DNA from: Paenibacillus sp. 32352
Lineage (GTDB): Bacteria; Bacillota; Bacilli; Paenibacillales; NBRC-103111
DNA: 64,000 nt
NCBI RefSeq assembly: GCF_002042965.1
Contig: NZ_MZNT01000012.1
Coordinates: forward strand, 238,921-302,920
Direction: 5' to 3'
Numbering within the stretch: the stretch's first letter is position 1; every line of letters starts with the position of its first letter. A model generated the notes under the pieces. It did not search any database. It saw only the letters and a program-made list of their open reading frames with translations, and was not told the DNA's origin. The position numbers were made by a program, and so were the translations under genes. This document shows, piece by piece, positions 1-8,926 of the stretch.

Positions 1-360
1 CAAAATCGCGGTTCTGTACTGCTGGATAGCGTTATTGCGTTGATGGAGGCGAAGTACACAGATCCTAATCTGAGCATGGAGGGAATTGCCGATGAAATCG
101 GCATGTCCAAGGATTATATTAGCAAAATGTTTCGCAAAGCCTACGGGAAGTCGATCCCCGATTATTTGCTTGACCTGCGCATCGGCAAAGTGATTGAGCT
201 TATGGAGGACCCGTCACTTGGTTTCAGCGATATTTTGAATCGGGTCGGCATTGAAAATAAAAAGTACTTCTACACCCTGTTCAAGAAAAAAATGGGAGTT
301 TCTCTTCGGGATTACCGGATCAAACAGCTTCCGCTCGATAAAAACGGGAATTTATCGTAA
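1..360 (+). CDS. AraC-family regulator, C-terminal HTH part (cut by window start)
   Basis: The frame is open from the first base, so this is the 3' end of a longer gene; the ATG at 40 is probably internal. The visible part is one AraC/XylS DNA-binding domain with two helix-turn-helix units: the first around the stretch MEGIADEIGMSKDYISKMF, the second around FSDILNRVGIENKKYFYTLF, ending in the usual KKKMGVSLRDYR block. In this kind of bacterium such a tail usually belongs to a YesN-type response regulator or a membrane-anchored AraC protein controlling the transport gene next to it. The next gene, 127 bases downstream, is a sugar-binding lipoprotein, which fits. The sensor part lies outside the window, so the signal is unknown. 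Confidence 0.85.
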   Translation, partial: QNRGSVLLDSVIALMEAKYTDPNLSMEGIADEIGMSKDYISKMFRKAYGKSIPDYLLDLRIGKVIELMEDPSLGFSDILNRVGIENKKYFYTLFKKKMGVSLRDYRIKQLPLDKNGNLS

Positions 361-487
361 TCATGGATCCCGGGTTATCAGCCGTTATGGGAAAATCACG
401 TGTTTTTATCCTTTTCGGTTTTATGGAAAAGGGTTATGTTGACGGTAAGCCGTTCACCGGCAATCCGAAAAAGGGGGAACCATCCTA

Positions 488-2068
488 GTGTTACAGTTCA
501 CACAAACAGACATCGGTAAGGTGAAGCCGATTCGCGTTGTTACCTGTCTTGCACTATCGGTCGTGCTCTTGACTGTAAGCGCATGCGCCAATAACTCCAA
601 CACCGCCAATCAGGAGAATACGAAATCCGATTCCAGCGTCAGCCCCGCAGCCGCAGCAGGAGTTGACCATCTGAAAGACGTAAAGCTTACTTATTATTAT
701 CCGAACCCGGTAGCAAGCATCAAGGATGTTCAGCTGGTTCAAGATGCGATCAACAAGATTACGCAGCCCGCCATTCACGCGGCCATCGAGCTGAAGCCTA
801 TCGACTGGGGAGCTTATGAGCAGAAAATGAACGTGATTTCGGCAGCGGGAGAAGAATACGATCTCGCCTATACTTCGCCTTCCAGCAATAACTATTATCA
901 AAATGTGGCCAAAGGTGCATTTATTCCGCTGGATGATCTGCTTGCAAGCTACGCACCCAAGACGAAGGCGGCCGTGCCTGAGATATTGTGGAATGCAGCC
1001 AAGGTTAAAGGGAAGCTGTATGGTGTCGTAAACTATCAGATTGTCGCTATGCCTTACGGGTATTCCATCCCGAAGCAATATTTGGAGAAGTATCAAGTGG
1101 ATGCAAATGGGATCAAAAGCTATGATGATCTAACTCCTTATTATCAGAAATGGAAAGAGGAGCATCCCGCCCTGTTATACAATAAAGACGGCGGAGACGG
1201 CTTCAGCAATGTACCGCCCCTGTGGGGGATGGATTCGGTCGGAGGCTCGATGACGCCCGGATGGATACGTCTGGACGATCCGTCACTGACCGTGATCAAC
1301 CAGTTCGAGAGTCCGGAGTTTAAGAAAGAAGTGGAGCGCAAGCGGGCCTTGTATACGTTGGGCATTATCCCCAAGGACGCCGCAGTCATGGGCGGTAATG
1401 ATGTGAACAACGCCTACAAGGCGGGGAAATATCAGCTCTTTACGACAGGTGTCGGCGTTAAGCCGGGCGTAGCAAGCGAAGAGAAGGCGAAGTATAACGG
1501 TATCCAGATGGAATACCGTGCATTGTCCGAGCCTCTGATTACCACGAGCAGCGCGCTCGGTACGATGACGGCGATCAGCAAAACGTCGAAAAACCCGGAA
1601 CGGGCCATGATGTTCCTCGAACTACTGAACACGAACAAGGAATTGTACCGTTTGATCAGCTACGGGATCGAAGGCAAGCATTACAACGTAGTCGATAAAG
1701 ATAATGGGGTTATCGAGCTTATCAAGGACAGCGGCTATACGCCCAATACGGCCTGGATGTTCGGCAACCAGTTCAACGGATTTTACTTGTCCAAGGAAGA
1801 TGTAGGCAACTTCGAGAAGATCAAGCAAATGAATACCTCCGCCAAGGCTTCCCCGACGCTCGGGTTTAACTTTGATGCCGAACCGGTGAAGACGGAGATT
1901 GCGCAGACGACCTCAGTTTACAAAGAATATAAGGATATTCTGATGTCCGGTACGGCCGATCCGGCCAAAACACTGCCTGAATTTTTGGAAAAAATGAGAA
2001 AAGCGGGTGCGGACAAAATTATCGCCGAGAAGCAAAAGCAAATCGACGAGTGGAAGAAGACGAAGTAA
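488..2068 (+). CDS. Extracellular solute-binding lipoprotein, CUT1 type with DUF3502-like tail
   Basis: A 526-residue binding protein of a carbohydrate ABC importer. A GTG start is preceded by AAGGGGGAA about 8 bases upstream. The N-terminus has a signal peptide ending in the lipobox V-S-A-C33, so the mature protein should be lipid-anchored outside the membrane. The body resembles the LipO/YtcQ group, and the last part (from about residue 400, GNQFNGFYLSKEDVGNF onward) resembles the DUF3502 domain often found in that group. No permease follows: the next gene is a secreted enzyme, so the partner permeases must lie before the window or elsewhere. The preceding AraC-type gene is the likely regulator. 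The sugar cannot be told from sequence. Confidence 0.88.
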   Translation: MLQFTQTDIGKVKPIRVVTCLALSVVLLTVSACANNSNTANQENTKSDSSVSPAAAAGVDHLKDVKLTYYYPNPVASIKDVQLVQDAINKITQPAIHAAIELKPIDWGAYEQKMNVISAAGEEYDLAYTSPSSNNYYQNVAKGAFIPLDDLLASYAPKTKAAVPEILWNAAKVKGKLYGVVNYQIVAMPYGYSIPKQYLEKYQVDANGIKSYDDLTPYYQKWKEEHPALLYNKDGGDGFSNVPPLWGMDSVGGSMTPGWIRLDDPSLTVINQFESPEFKKEVERKRALYTLGIIPKDAAVMGGNDVNNAYKAGKYQLFTTGVGVKPGVASEEKAKYNGIQMEYRALSEPLITTSSALGTMTAISKTSKNPERAMMFLELLNTNKELYRLISYGIEGKHYNVVDKDNGVIELIKDSGYTPNTAWMFGNQFNGFYLSKEDVGNFEKIKQMNTSAKASPTLGFNFDAEPVKTEIAQTTSVYKEYKDILMSGTADPAKTLPEFLEKMRKAGADKIIAEKQKQIDEWKKTK

Positions 2069-2247
2069 AACGGAGCCAGCGTGTTTGGGCTGTGGATTTG
2101 TATGCGCTTGCGGGAACGCGCTGTTTTGGGCCGTACGGGGGATTACGCACCGTAGGCAGACTGTTCCGAATACGACAGACGATATCGCACTGAAGGTAAT
2201 GATGCGAGTCCATGGTCAATCGACATCACAAGGAGGTTGTTGTATTG

Positions 2248-5200
2248 ATGAAGAGTCGATGCGTTTCGAAGGGAAACCGTTGCCTGAACGGGGCATTAGC
2301 CTTGCTCTTAACGGCTTCACTCTTCCCTTGGTCAGTGTACCCCGCATGGGCGGCAGACCCAGCTGCTCAGCAAGCATTCTATGTTTCACCGCTCGGCAGC
2401 GACACGAATCCAGGGACGGAAGCGGCGCCATTCGCCACACTAACTAAGGCGAGAGAAGCCGTTCAAGCCATAACGGCTTCTGCAACCGACGACATTCACG
2501 TCTACCTCCGCGGGGGAACGTATTCTCTCTACGAGCCGTTCACACTAACGGAAGCGGATTCAGGGAAGAACGGACACAAGGTGATTTACGAGGCTTATCC
2601 GGGTGAGAAGCCCGTTCTGGACGGCGGTGTCCGGGTAAAAGGCGAGTGGGAGCACTATCGTCAAGGGATTTACCGCACCCAGCTTCCTACCGTGAACGAT
2701 GCTCGCGAGCTGTATGTCAATGGCCTGAAGCAGCAACGTTCGCGCTCGGCCAACATACAATCCGCCGCCATGGAGGGCACCCAGCGCAGCTTTATGCTGG
2801 ACACTGCAGATCTCCCGGCGCAAGGCATCGCACACCCGGAGGATCTCTTATATATTCAGAATGTTAACTGGCGAACTTACATGCTGCCTGTCGAGAAGAT
2901 GGAGATCGACCTCCCGTGGACGAAGGCTACGCTTCGCGAGCCTTATATAACGAACTACTTGACAAAGTTTAACTTTGAGATGAGCTACAATGCATGGGCA
3001 CGACTGGAGAATGCGCTCGAATTCGTCGATGAGCCCGGCGAGTTTTATTTTGATAAGCGATCCAAGTATCTGTATTACCTCCCTCCGGAAGACGTGAATC
3101 TTCAGCAGGCCGAGGTGGTGGTGCCGAAGGCGGAGAAGCTGCTGAACCTGTCCGGCGCTTCGTCAGCGAATAAAATTCAAAACGTAGAGATTCGCGGTCT
3201 TACATTCCGCTACGCTGCCTGGCATGCCGTGAACACGGAGGGCTTCGCCCATACGCAGGCTACGCTCAGGGTGACGGAGAAAGGGGCTTATGCGGAAATG
3301 CTGCCGGCTGCCCTGAACATCAATTATGCTGACCATGTCGTGCTGGAGCGGAACATCATCAAGCACATCGGTGCCAGCGCCCTTAACGCCGAGAATGGAC
3401 TGCGCCACTTGACGGTGCGCGGCAATGTGTTCCAGGATATCGCGGGCGGCGCGGTGAGTGTAGGGAACACAGCCAACAATGAGATCAACGAGCCGGGAGA
3501 GGAGCTGCCTATCGGCATTACGATCTCCAATAACGTATTAAGGGAAATTGGGGTCGATTACACGGGCTCCCCGGGCATCACCACCTTGTATGGAGACACG
3601 ATCAACATTGTGCACAACGATATTGACGGCGTCAATTATTCGGGCATCTCCATCGGTTGGGGTTGGAACAAGAGTGCGACTACATTGAAGAACACTACCG
3701 TTGGATACAATAAGATCATGAACTTCTCCCGCAAGTCGCTGGACGGGGCGGCCATCTACTCACTGAGCCGTCACGAGAATTCTTCGTTTAATAACAACTA
3801 TGTAAAGAACGTGTTCTCTCCCTTCAATACGGCCGCATTGTATCATGATGAGGGCAGCCGAGGATTTGTCGATACCGATAATGTACTCGACATCGAGCGC
3901 GGCGATTATCTGGCCTACAATCTGAACAATGTGGACGACGTACTGATTCGCAACCTGTATACTACTACGGGCAATGTGGTGACATACAAGCCAGGGCCTA
4001 ATGTCAAGGTAGAGCAGGTTCACATTCATCCGACAGCAGACTGGCCTGCGGAGGCGCAGGAGATCATTGCACAAGCGGGGATCGAGCCAGCGTACCAGGA
4101 TCTGTTGGCTCAAGCGCAATCCTTCCCGCATGAGCCTCGTCCGAACGTAAGAAGCTCCGGTATCAACTATGTGCAATCCCTAAGCTTTGAGCCGAGGTCA
4201 ACGGCTATTCGAGAAAATGACCTGAAGGCCCCATTCATGGAGGAGAATGGGCGTGTGGTCTTTGAAGCGAAGGACTATACCGGATATCAGGGCCTGGAGG
4301 CAGCGGATTTCTCCTTTATCGGCGTGTTGGGCTGGTTCGGGGGATTTGCCTCCAAGTATACCTTAATGACCAGAGCTAAGGAGATTACACGGGCCCAGAC
4401 GTATCCCCAAGGGAAGCCGTCGGTATCGTATCGTATCCAGTTTCAATCCCCGGGCACGTACCATTTGCTGATCAGGGGCAAGTCTGCCAGCGAGGACGGG
4501 AAGATTGTCGCTTTCTTCGGTTCCTCCTTGCTTGGGGCCGTAAGCTTGCCATCGGACTTTGCCTTCGTACAGAAAACGGATGCAGGTGACCCGCTGACGG
4601 TGCAGGTTGATACACCTGGGGAATATACTCTTACATTGCAGGGTGTACGGGGAGATATTGAGACCTATCTGGATCAAATCGCCCTTGTGAAAGAGTTTAC
4701 GGATGAGCTCAAGGACGGCAGCACGGCTCAGGGCCCCCAGAACAGCAAGCGTGCAGGGATGTCGGAGGTGCTGGTGCCGATTCGCAAGGCTTTCCCTTCG
4801 TTCACTGACACAAGCGAGGTGGAGAATGCAGCTGCGGGCAAGGCAGCCTCTTCCTCCAGCAACGCGGGAGAAGCATATCCCCCCGGCAAAGCCAACGACC
4901 TTTCGGTGCTTAGCTTCTGGCGGTCTGCTGCCGGAGAAGCGAACAGCTGGTGGCAGATGGACTTCGGGCAGGGGATTCGGGTGGCTCAACTGGAGCTGGC
5001 GTTCCCCATCGACAACGATACGCCAAGCGAACGAAGAAACTTCGAGGTGAGAGGCTCCAATGATCCGACCTTTGCCGCATATCAGGTGCTTGGTGTCCGA
5101 TGGGCAGATGCAGTGCCTTATAAGGAAAAGCTTCTGCTGAAGCCAGGCACAGCCCAAAGCTTCAGGTATATACGCATTGTGAAGACTGCAGCGGGAGAAG

Positions 5201-7530
5201 GGCTGGGTATTGCTGAGATGAAGGCCGTTGCATGGAACCCGGAGCTGCGCAATTTCGCGTTGAATAGGCCCGCGACCGCCTCATCCAACCCGGAGGCGGC
5301 GCCTAGGGCAGTAGATGGCAATGCTTCCCAGAGCGACAGTACGCATTGGTACAGCACGTGGGGTCAGAATCCGGCATGGTTCCAAGTGGATCTGGAGACA
5401 TCCATCCAGGTGACGGAGATTCGAATGAAAGCACGCTATAGCACCACCGCATACGAGTCGGCGAACGTAGCGGTCTACGGTTCCAATACGGCGGACTTCA
5501 GTACGAAGACGAAGCTGGCGGAGCATCTCTCGTACAACCAGCTGTATGAGCTGGTACTGCCCGTTAGCGTGCAGGAACAATTCCGCTATATTCGTGTAGA
5601 GAAGCAAGTGGCGAATAGCAGTCTTGGATTCTCTGAATTTGAGGTTTGGGGCATCGTTCCTCAGCTAACGGATGCCTTGTATAGTACGATTTCCGATCGC
5701 AAGCCCGTCAAGGCTTCCAGTTATCTGAACAACAATCCGCAATATGCGCCGCAGAATGGCAATGACGGCAATGCCAGTTCAGTATGGGTATCCGAATGGC
5801 GCAACGGGGAATACTGGCAAGTCGATCTAGGTAGCTCCCGGCGGATTCATAAGCTGCAGATTGTCCCAAGAGACGGTGCTTCTCCGGGAACGACCCTTGA
5901 TTTTGAAACACGCAATTATAAAATTATCGGCTCGAATACGGAAGACTTCACCGGTTCTACTGTACTTGCAACGATTGGGTCTACACCTTTTACGGGTCTT
6001 CTCTGGAGTTATACTGTTACAGACCCGGGCATGTACCGTTATGTCCGCATTCAGAAAACGGCGGCAGAATCGGGCGGCTTCAAGGAGTTCCGGGTGCTGT
6101 CCGCAGAGCGGGAGCAGACGATGAATGTGACCGAGCGGACGCAGCTGATTGCAAGGATCGCAGGTGAAGACATACCGGCAGCCAGTGTAGCATGGAGTTC
6201 TACGAATCAAGGAACGGCGGCTGTAGCGGCCAATGGTCAAGTGTCGGCCTTGCGCAGCGGCAAAGTTGCGGTTACCGGATCATATAACGGAAAGACCGTC
6301 ACGAAGGATCTGACGATTACGGATACCTTGCCTATAGCGCCGCCTGCCGCGCCAGATATTTTTCAACCGTACTTAACGGGTACGGCTCCTTTGATCACTC
6401 AGGTGCTTAGTGAAACAACAACCGAGTCGGGAGCCGTTAAGGCAACGAAGGTGCTCTATCGATCAGATGTTGATGCGGCAAGATCGAATCAGGTGTATGC
6501 TGTTATTGCTGCTCCTGCCGCCACAGGCAGCTATCCCGGTGTGCTTATCCTGCACGGAGGCACGGAATGCACTCAGGATGCGCTCGCTATCGATTACGCC
6601 AAGCGCGGGTATATCGCGGTAACTCCGGAGCTGCCAGGCATCGCCGATCCCAAGGCATGCGCAGCGCCGTCCACCGGCATGTGGAAGAATGATCCCTATG
6701 GTTCGAAGCAGCTCACAGCACTTCCAAGCGCCGTATCCAGCTCTATCTTCGAAGGAGAGGTCGCCGCGCTGCAGGGCTTCTATTTGCTGCAGGCGCAGCC
6801 AGGGGTGGAGCAGGATCGGCTGGGCATCCGCGGCTTGTCTTGGGGAGGGTATTCGACAACTTTACTCAGCTCGCTTCTGGGCGATCAAGTAAAGGCAGCG
6901 TATTCCATCTATGGGAGTGGATTCTACGACCACGGCTCCTACTTCGCAGGTCTCCTAGATAACAAGGGCTCCGTTGAGAAGACCCATTGGCTCCGCGATC
7001 TGGACGCAGGACGACGAGCCGCTCATATTAAAGCAAACTTTTATCTGGCAGCGGCGTCGAATGATTCCTACTTCTGGCCGACCGCCGTGATGAAGACGCT
7101 GGATCAGATCCCGGGCGCGAAGAATCAAGTATTCGCTCCGAACACGAATCATTCCTTAAGCTCGCTTCCGAATGCTGCGGCACAAGAGAGGCTCTTCTTC
7201 GATTATTATCTGAAGGGCGCCGGGGCTCCGCTGCCGAAAGTCAACATCATCTCAACAGAGCGCTCGGCTAATCAGAATTATAAGATCACATTTCAAGTGA
7301 GTGGGACAGCAGCGATAACTCAAGCGAAGCTATACTATAGCAACGGGGATAACCCTTGGGTGAACCGCAGTTGGGTCGCCATCGATGCGATTCCTCTATC
7401 CAACGGACGTTATGAGGGGCTTCTGCCGGCCGCCGCGATACAGAAACAGGCCGATTGGTACGTCTTTGTTAGCGATGATCGTCAAGCATCGGCCAGCAGC
7501 TACATCTACAATTCGGCGGATTCATTGTGA
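2248..7530 (+). CDS. Large secreted beta-helix carbohydrate-active protein fused to an alpha/beta hydrolase
   Basis: I start the gene at the ATG at 2248 because AAGGAGG lies just upstream; the open frame continues back to 2212. The 1760-residue product has a signal peptide (to about residue 36, ending YPAWAA), then a right-handed parallel beta-helix region (about 38-640) opening with FYVSPLGSDTNPGT and LRGGTYSL, a layout reminiscent of GH141-type enzymes. An undefined beta-rich region follows, then three discoidin/F5-8C-like (CBM32-like) modules near 860, 1000 and 1148, a Big_2-like Ig module near 1290, and an alpha/beta hydrolase from about 1370. That domain has the nucleophile elbow GLSWGG with Ser1531, plus candidate Asp (SNDSYFW) and His (NTNHS). 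It probably attacks a complex plant polysaccharide and may also remove an ester; both are inferences. Confidence 0.85.
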   Translation: MKSRCVSKGNRCLNGALALLLTASLFPWSVYPAWAADPAAQQAFYVSPLGSDTNPGTEAAPFATLTKAREAVQAITASATDDIHVYLRGGTYSLYEPFTLTEADSGKNGHKVIYEAYPGEKPVLDGGVRVKGEWEHYRQGIYRTQLPTVNDARELYVNGLKQQRSRSANIQSAAMEGTQRSFMLDTADLPAQGIAHPEDLLYIQNVNWRTYMLPVEKMEIDLPWTKATLREPYITNYLTKFNFEMSYNAWARLENALEFVDEPGEFYFDKRSKYLYYLPPEDVNLQQAEVVVPKAEKLLNLSGASSANKIQNVEIRGLTFRYAAWHAVNTEGFAHTQATLRVTEKGAYAEMLPAALNINYADHVVLERNIIKHIGASALNAENGLRHLTVRGNVFQDIAGGAVSVGNTANNEINEPGEELPIGITISNNVLREIGVDYTGSPGITTLYGDTINIVHNDIDGVNYSGISIGWGWNKSATTLKNTTVGYNKIMNFSRKSLDGAAIYSLSRHENSSFNNNYVKNVFSPFNTAALYHDEGSRGFVDTDNVLDIERGDYLAYNLNNVDDVLIRNLYTTTGNVVTYKPGPNVKVEQVHIHPTADWPAEAQEIIAQAGIEPAYQDLLAQAQSFPHEPRPNVRSSGINYVQSLSFEPRSTAIRENDLKAPFMEENGRVVFEAKDYTGYQGLEAADFSFIGVLGWFGGFASKYTLMTRAKEITRAQTYPQGKPSVSYRIQFQSPGTYHLLIRGKSASEDGKIVAFFGSSLLGAVSLPSDFAFVQKTDAGDPLTVQVDTPGEYTLTLQGVRGDIETYLDQIALVKEFTDELKDGSTAQGPQNSKRAGMSEVLVPIRKAFPSFTDTSEVENAAAGKAASSSSNAGEAYPPGKANDLSVLSFWRSAAGEANSWWQMDFGQGIRVAQLELAFPIDNDTPSERRNFEVRGSNDPTFAAYQVLGVRWADAVPYKEKLLLKPGTAQSFRYIRIVKTAAGEGLGIAEMKAVAWNPELRNFALNRPATASSNPEAAPRAVDGNASQSDSTHWYSTWGQNPAWFQVDLETSIQVTEIRMKARYSTTAYESANVAVYGSNTADFSTKTKLAEHLSYNQLYELVLPVSVQEQFRYIRVEKQVANSSLGFSEFEVWGIVPQLTDALYSTISDRKPVKASSYLNNNPQYAPQNGNDGNASSVWVSEWRNGEYWQVDLGSSRRIHKLQIVPRDGASPGTTLDFETRNYKIIGSNTEDFTGSTVLATIGSTPFTGLLWSYTVTDPGMYRYVRIQKTAAESGGFKEFRVLSAEREQTMNVTERTQLIARIAGEDIPAASVAWSSTNQGTAAVAANGQVSALRSGKVAVTGSYNGKTVTKDLTITDTLPIAPPAAPDIFQPYLTGTAPLITQVLSETTTESGAVKATKVLYRSDVDAARSNQVYAVIAAPAATGSYPGVLILHGGTECTQDALAIDYAKRGYIAVTPELPGIADPKACAAPSTGMWKNDPYGSKQLTALPSAVSSSIFEGEVAALQGFYLLQAQPGVEQDRLGIRGLSWGGYSTTLLSSLLGDQVKAAYSIYGSGFYDHGSYFAGLLDNKGSVEKTHWLRDLDAGRRAAHIKANFYLAAASNDSYFWPTAVMKTLDQIPGAKNQVFAPNTNHSLSSLPNAAAQERLFFDYYLKGAGAPLPKVNIISTERSANQNYKITFQVSGTAAITQAKLYYSNGDNPWVNRSWVAIDAIPLSNGRYEGLLPAAAIQKQADWYVFVSDDRQASASSYIYNSADSL

Positions 7531-7674
7531 GGCACTATCTTCGAAACTTTAAAAAAGATCCGAACAGTGTCTGGAGAAAATTAAGTATTTGACTGAATGT
7601 ATTGAACCCGTGCATTTTTCGATTTGCAAAACCGTTAGGCTCCGAGAAATTAATATTAGATTGACCCAAGTATC

Positions 7675-7727
7675 AAAACAGCAGCAGTCATGGACGAGAA
7701 AATAAAGTCCTAGACTGCTGCTGTTTT
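7675..7727. terminator. Strong bidirectional intrinsic terminator
   Basis: A perfect 15-base stem, AAAACAGCAGCAGTC at 7675-7689 pairing with its complement at 7713-7727, carries A-rich and T-rich flanks so it could stop transcription in both directions. It lies about 145 bases after the giant gene and before the aldo/keto reductase relic on the other strand. Confidence 0.85.
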
Positions 7728-7840
7728 AATTGAAAGGCTATCCTGGCCTTATGACAAAAAGAAGCAGTTGCGCGTGGCAATTGAATATTTTGTTCTTCAC
7801 AGTAGCCCCGATGTTCTGGTTTAGCGTAACACGTTAATGA

Positions 7841-8277
7841 TTAATTCCACCAAGCATTTGGACTAACGGCATCAATTCAGGCTAATTCATCGGAAGTCAG
7901 TTGAACATTTACTGCCTCAACGTTTTCTTCAAGATATTTGCGGCGTTTTGTTCCTGGAATCGGTAACGCGCCTTTCGCAATTGTCCAAGCTATAGCCAGT
8001 TGAACAACCGGACATTTTTTTCTTTAGCGATTTCTCCTAGCTTATCTACGATATCAACATTTTTCTGGAAGTTATCCCCTTGGAAACGTGGCAGTTTCGT
8101 GCGCATATCATCAGCTTTCAAATCCTCGAATTTACAAGGCTCGCCGGTTATGAAACCTCTGCTTAGCGGGCTGCACGCCACAAACGTGATTCCGAGCTCG
8201 TTAACTGTAGGAATTGATTTCCGCTTAAACATCACGGCTCCAAAGGGACCGTACCGAGATCTGCCGTAATACGTCAT
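7841..8277 (-). pseudogene. Aldo/keto reductase relic (C-terminal half, frameshifted)
   Basis: On the minus strand the translation shows the family stretch IPTVNELGITFVACSPLSRGF, then FQKNVDIVDKLGEIAKEKNV, typical of the second half of NADPH-dependent aldo/keto reductases. The frame then breaks near 8015; in another frame the protein continues as VVQLAIAWTIAKGALPIPGT followed by KRRKYLEENVEAV. A TGA interrupts the last helix (ELA-stop-IDAV) before a final TAA at 7841. The N-terminal half with the catalytic tyrosine is missing. The combination of truncation, frameshift and nonsense codon makes this a decayed gene. It is flanked by other non-coding debris and has no link to the sugar loci. Confidence 0.82.
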
Positions 8278-8600
8278 GCACAGTCGAAGTTCAGTTGAAG
8301 GGTGGGAAAACTTTAAGTTTAGTCATGGGATTGTCTGAAATGATAAACGATCATGAACAAGAAAAACTATGGTATTTTACTACAATTGAAAAAACATAGA
8401 GTCTTCTATAAATCAAAAACACAAGGGTTCTGCCTTGTCTTTCATGAGGTTTCTGCCCAAAATGATCGCTGCCGTAGTTGTTACGTTTACGACGTTAATC
8501 TCAGGTTGAGTGTCATCAGGATTGGTATGCCAAGCAGGGGAATGCAGGCCTAACTTATATTTTTAATTTCTGAACATGACACAAACGATATAATTTTGAA

Positions 8601-8733
8601 TGACAAGAAAAATAGTCCGATATTAATCTGCAGAAATCGTGGACTTTTTGTTTTATCGGAACATATTCTTACCAATAATAATTTTCAAAAATTTGTTCTG
8701 TTTGCCGTTCTCAAGAATATGTACCGATTACCG
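8601..8733 (+). repeat. Diverged copy of a dispersed hairpin repeat (MITE/IS-end-like)
   Basis: The segment starts with TGACAAGAAAAATAGTCC, has a small central hairpin plus TTTTTGTTTT, and then an imperfect 16-base inverted repeat: ATCGGAACATATTCTT (8655-8670) against AAGAATATGTACCGAT (8713-8728), with one mismatch. The same order of blocks recurs near 42.9, 50.7 and 63.7 kb. I could not identify a gene anywhere between 8278 and 8926. Confidence 0.5.
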
Positions 8734-8926
8734 CAGCGTATTCGAATAAATAACAGTTATGACGATTAGTGATAACCTAACGACACCAGCAACTGGTTAA
8801 GCAACAGATGTGGTTAAATATGTATAATTTATGATGAAAAATGTTCCTTACTTATTCGCAGGTTTTGATGTTACTATAAAGACAATATTATGCTAATTAA
8901 TCAGTGGGTTGAGGAGGGCGGTAGCG

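Noticed and set aside
554..1096. Minus-strand open frame of 180 codons
   Set aside because: It lies opposite a clear binding-protein gene, has no ribosome binding site and resembles no protein; it is a shadow of the coding strand.
4363..5157. Minus-strand open frame of 264 codons
   Set aside because: It is antisense to the discoidin-like region of the giant secreted protein, with low-complexity, histidine- and arginine-rich translation and no start signals.
8353..8553. Possible 66-codon gene
   Set aside because: No ribosome binding site and no recognisable domain, in a region of relics.
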